Shown piece by piece: positions 33,677-34,845 of a stretch of DNA of 34,845 nucleotides. Both the position numbers and the translations under genes were made by a program. The first letter of the stretch is position 1; each line of letters opens with the position of its first letter. The DNA comes from Lentisphaerota bacterium (GTDB lineage Bacteria > Verrucomicrobiota > Kiritimatiellia > UBA8416 > JAIOPI01), in assembly GCA_021413965.1 (NCBI GenBank), contig JAIOPI010000017.1:1-34845 (forward strand), written 5' to 3'. Under the pieces are notes generated by a model. That model was given only the letters and a program-made list of their open reading frames with translations. It did not search any database and had not been told where the DNA came from.

Positions 33677-34451
33677 CCCCGTCCCTGCTTCTCCTCCCCT
33701 TATCGCTCGCGCCGTCAACGTCACCCGCAGCTACACGCTGGGGAAGGAAACGGTCTGGGCGCTCAAAGGCATCTCCATGGACATCGTCGAGGGCGAGTAC
33801 CTCTCGATCATGGGCCCGTCGGGCTCCGGGAAGTCCACCTTCTTCAACATGATCGGGGCGCTGGATATTCCGACCTCCGGCACCATCGAGTTCATGGGCG
33901 TGGACCTGTTCGCCCAGCCCGAAAACCGCCAGGCCTGGATCCGCTGCAACAAGATCGGCTACATTTTCCAGACGTTCAACCTGGTGATGGTCATGAGCGC
34001 GCTGGAGAATGTGGCCTTGCCGCTGATCCTGCGCGGGGATGAAACCGACGCGGCCAACTCGCGCGCCGCCGAGGTCCTGGAATCGGTTGGGCTCGGCCAT
34101 CGCCTGTACCACCTGCCCGACCAGCTCAGCGGCGGACAGCGCCAGCGCGTGGCCATCGCGCGCGCCCTGGCCAACAAGCCCGCCGTGATCCTGGCGGACG
34201 AACCCACCGGCAATCTCGACAAGACGACCGGCGCCGAAATCATCGCGCTGCTCAAGCGGCTGCAGGTCGAGCACGGCGCCACAATCGTCACCGCCACGCA
34301 CGATGCCAAGATGCTGGACGTCTCGGACCGCATCGCCTGGATCCGCGACGGCAAGCTCGACCGGATCGAACAGCGCGCCAACGTCAGCATCCGCACGGGC
34401 GGCATGCAGGCGCGCCCCCAGGCATTCGAGGAACCACGTGGGCCGAGGTAA
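33585..34451 (+). CDS. ABC transporter ATPase, LolD/MacB type (second)
   Basis: A 288-residue ATPase with start ATG at 33585 and CGGAG seven to eight bases upstream; a GTG at 33579 is a weaker alternative. Residues about 2-43 are a Ser/Pro leader translated from the right arm of element 5. The conserved part begins at LIARAVNVTRSYTLG. Walker A is GPSGSGKST (from about 77), the Q-loop is FQTFNL, the signature is LSGGQRQRVAIARAL (about 181), Walker B is VILADEPTGNLD, and the switch His is in TATHDAKML. It is similar to the first ATPase throughout, so the two probably arose by duplication and may work as a heterodimer or serve the two permeases separately. It is the last clear gene on this strand. 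Confidence 0.92.
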   Translation: MTPATPRPPPSSTPPIIHSSSLPSPQSSTLPPVPASPPLIARAVNVTRSYTLGKETVWALKGISMDIVEGEYLSIMGPSGSGKSTFFNMIGALDIPTSGTIEFMGVDLFAQPENRQAWIRCNKIGYIFQTFNLVMVMSALENVALPLILRGDETDAANSRAAEVLESVGLGHRLYHLPDQLSGGQRQRVAIARALANKPAVILADEPTGNLDKTTGAEIIALLKRLQVEHGATIVTATHDAKMLDVSDRIAWIRDGKLDRIEQRANVSIRTGGMQARPQAFEEPRGPR

Positions 34452-34679
34452 TCACGTTTTGAACTCATGGGAACCGTGGGCAAAGCGATCCTCGTCCACG
34501 TCGAGGACGTCATGCGCGGTCTCCTCTCGTGGAGAACGTTAAGATCGTTTGTCCAAGCAAACCTTCGCCAGCCGCAACCTGCTGGAGAATGGTGCTTACG
34601 AGGATTGCGACAAAACCTTTCCACGATTCACCCTTGGGCCATGCTCGCTCGATCTCCTGCGAGCACCCGCCGCGATAGT
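34452..34679. other. Intergenic stretch, no gene supported
   Basis: A 113-codon open frame starting at 34467 on the plus strand and short frames on both strands show no known motif. I see no repeat arm, tRNA or terminator here. The convergent arrangement (ATPase on plus, small ORF on minus) suggests transcripts end in this gap. Confidence 0.4.
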
Positions 34680-34835
34680 CTACAGCAGTTCAAACGCTGT
34701 TCGGAGTTGTCGCAACGATTCCTCCGCGTTGATTGCATAGGCCGCGCCCACGACCGTCCGCACGGACTTGTCGATGGCCGCCCATTCTTCGGCCCCAGGG
34801 GGACGTGAATCCAGGAACTGTCGCAGATCGGCCAT
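34680..34835 (-). CDS. Hypothetical 51-aa protein
   Basis: A 51-codon minus-strand ORF beginning MADLRQFLDSRPPGAEEWAA and ending LRQLRTAFELL. An AGGA sequence lies about six bases before the ATG and an in-frame stop codon just upstream fixes the N-terminus. Codon choice looks protein-like, and the product would be a small, acidic-to-neutral helical protein. I recognise no family. It could be the first gene of something, but no partner is visible within the window. Confidence 0.4.
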   Translation of the reverse strand: MADLRQFLDSRPPGAEEWAAIDKSVRTVVGAAYAINAEESLRQLRTAFELL

Positions 34836-34845
34836 CAATTCCTAC

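Noticed and set aside
34467..34808. 113-codon plus-strand ORF after the second ATPase
   Set aside because: No motif or convincing ribosome-binding site, and it overlaps a more protein-like minus-strand ORF.

Overview
This is a GC-rich window (roughly 65% by eye) that looks like a chromosomal segment of a PVC-group bacterium of the Kiritimatiellota / Lentisphaerota / Verrucomicrobiota type. This placement is an inference. It rests on a large adhesin built of autotransporter-associated beta-strand repeats, two OPT-like transporters next to a giant FtsX-type permease, a four-helix-bundle (S23-type) gene, and many degenerate GGAAG-type octamer repeats between genes. No rRNA, tRNA or CRISPR array was seen.

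Layout. (1) 1-138: end of an IS element with an IS1182-like transposase start. It has cut off the 3' end of (2) a beta-strand-repeat surface protein (92-3781, minus). (3) 4113-7559, minus: an MFS transporter and a 641-aa uncharacterised protein that may be glycoside-hydrolase-like. (4) 7738-15562, minus: a complete potassium-uptake locus, kdpF-like-kdpA-kdpB-kdpC-kdpD-kdpE, with overlapping or nearly touching genes. It includes a 31-aa membrane peptide in the kdpF position. (5) 15718-20413, plus: an accessory stretch with a collapsed DUF1254/DUF1214 remnant, a TPR protein, a possible sensor-protein fragment, a secreted arylsulfatase and an outer-membrane-type protein. (6) 20813-34451, plus: a long transport cluster. 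It holds a DUF6785/DUF6784-like membrane protein, a 1772-aa protein joining a degenerate M28-peptidase-like domain to FtsX permease segments, an OPT-family transporter, an S23-type four-helix-bundle protein, a second FtsX-type permease and two LolD/MacB-type ATPases. (7) The right edge holds a 51-aa minus-strand ORF and otherwise nothing recognised.

The most unusual signal is in region 6. Five elements each consist of a left arm of GGAAGRNT octamers in strict 8-bp register, a spacer, and a right arm of the inverse octamers. One element has the S23-type gene as its spacer. Three others fill the gaps between transport genes: their left arm begins at the upstream stop codon, the downstream start codon lies in the spacer, and the right arm is translated as a Ser/Pro-rich N-terminal leader. 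The S23 element has the same arrangement. The fifth element is an in-frame hairpin inside the 1772-aa gene. I suggest an S23-associated repeat or mobile system with small derivatives, which I do not recognise as described; this is a hypothesis.

Functionally, Kdp provides ATP-driven potassium uptake under two-component control. The sulfatase and outer-membrane protein suggest use of sulfated organic substrates. The region-6 cluster looks like a combined OPT / MacB-Lol-like transport locus of unknown substrate.
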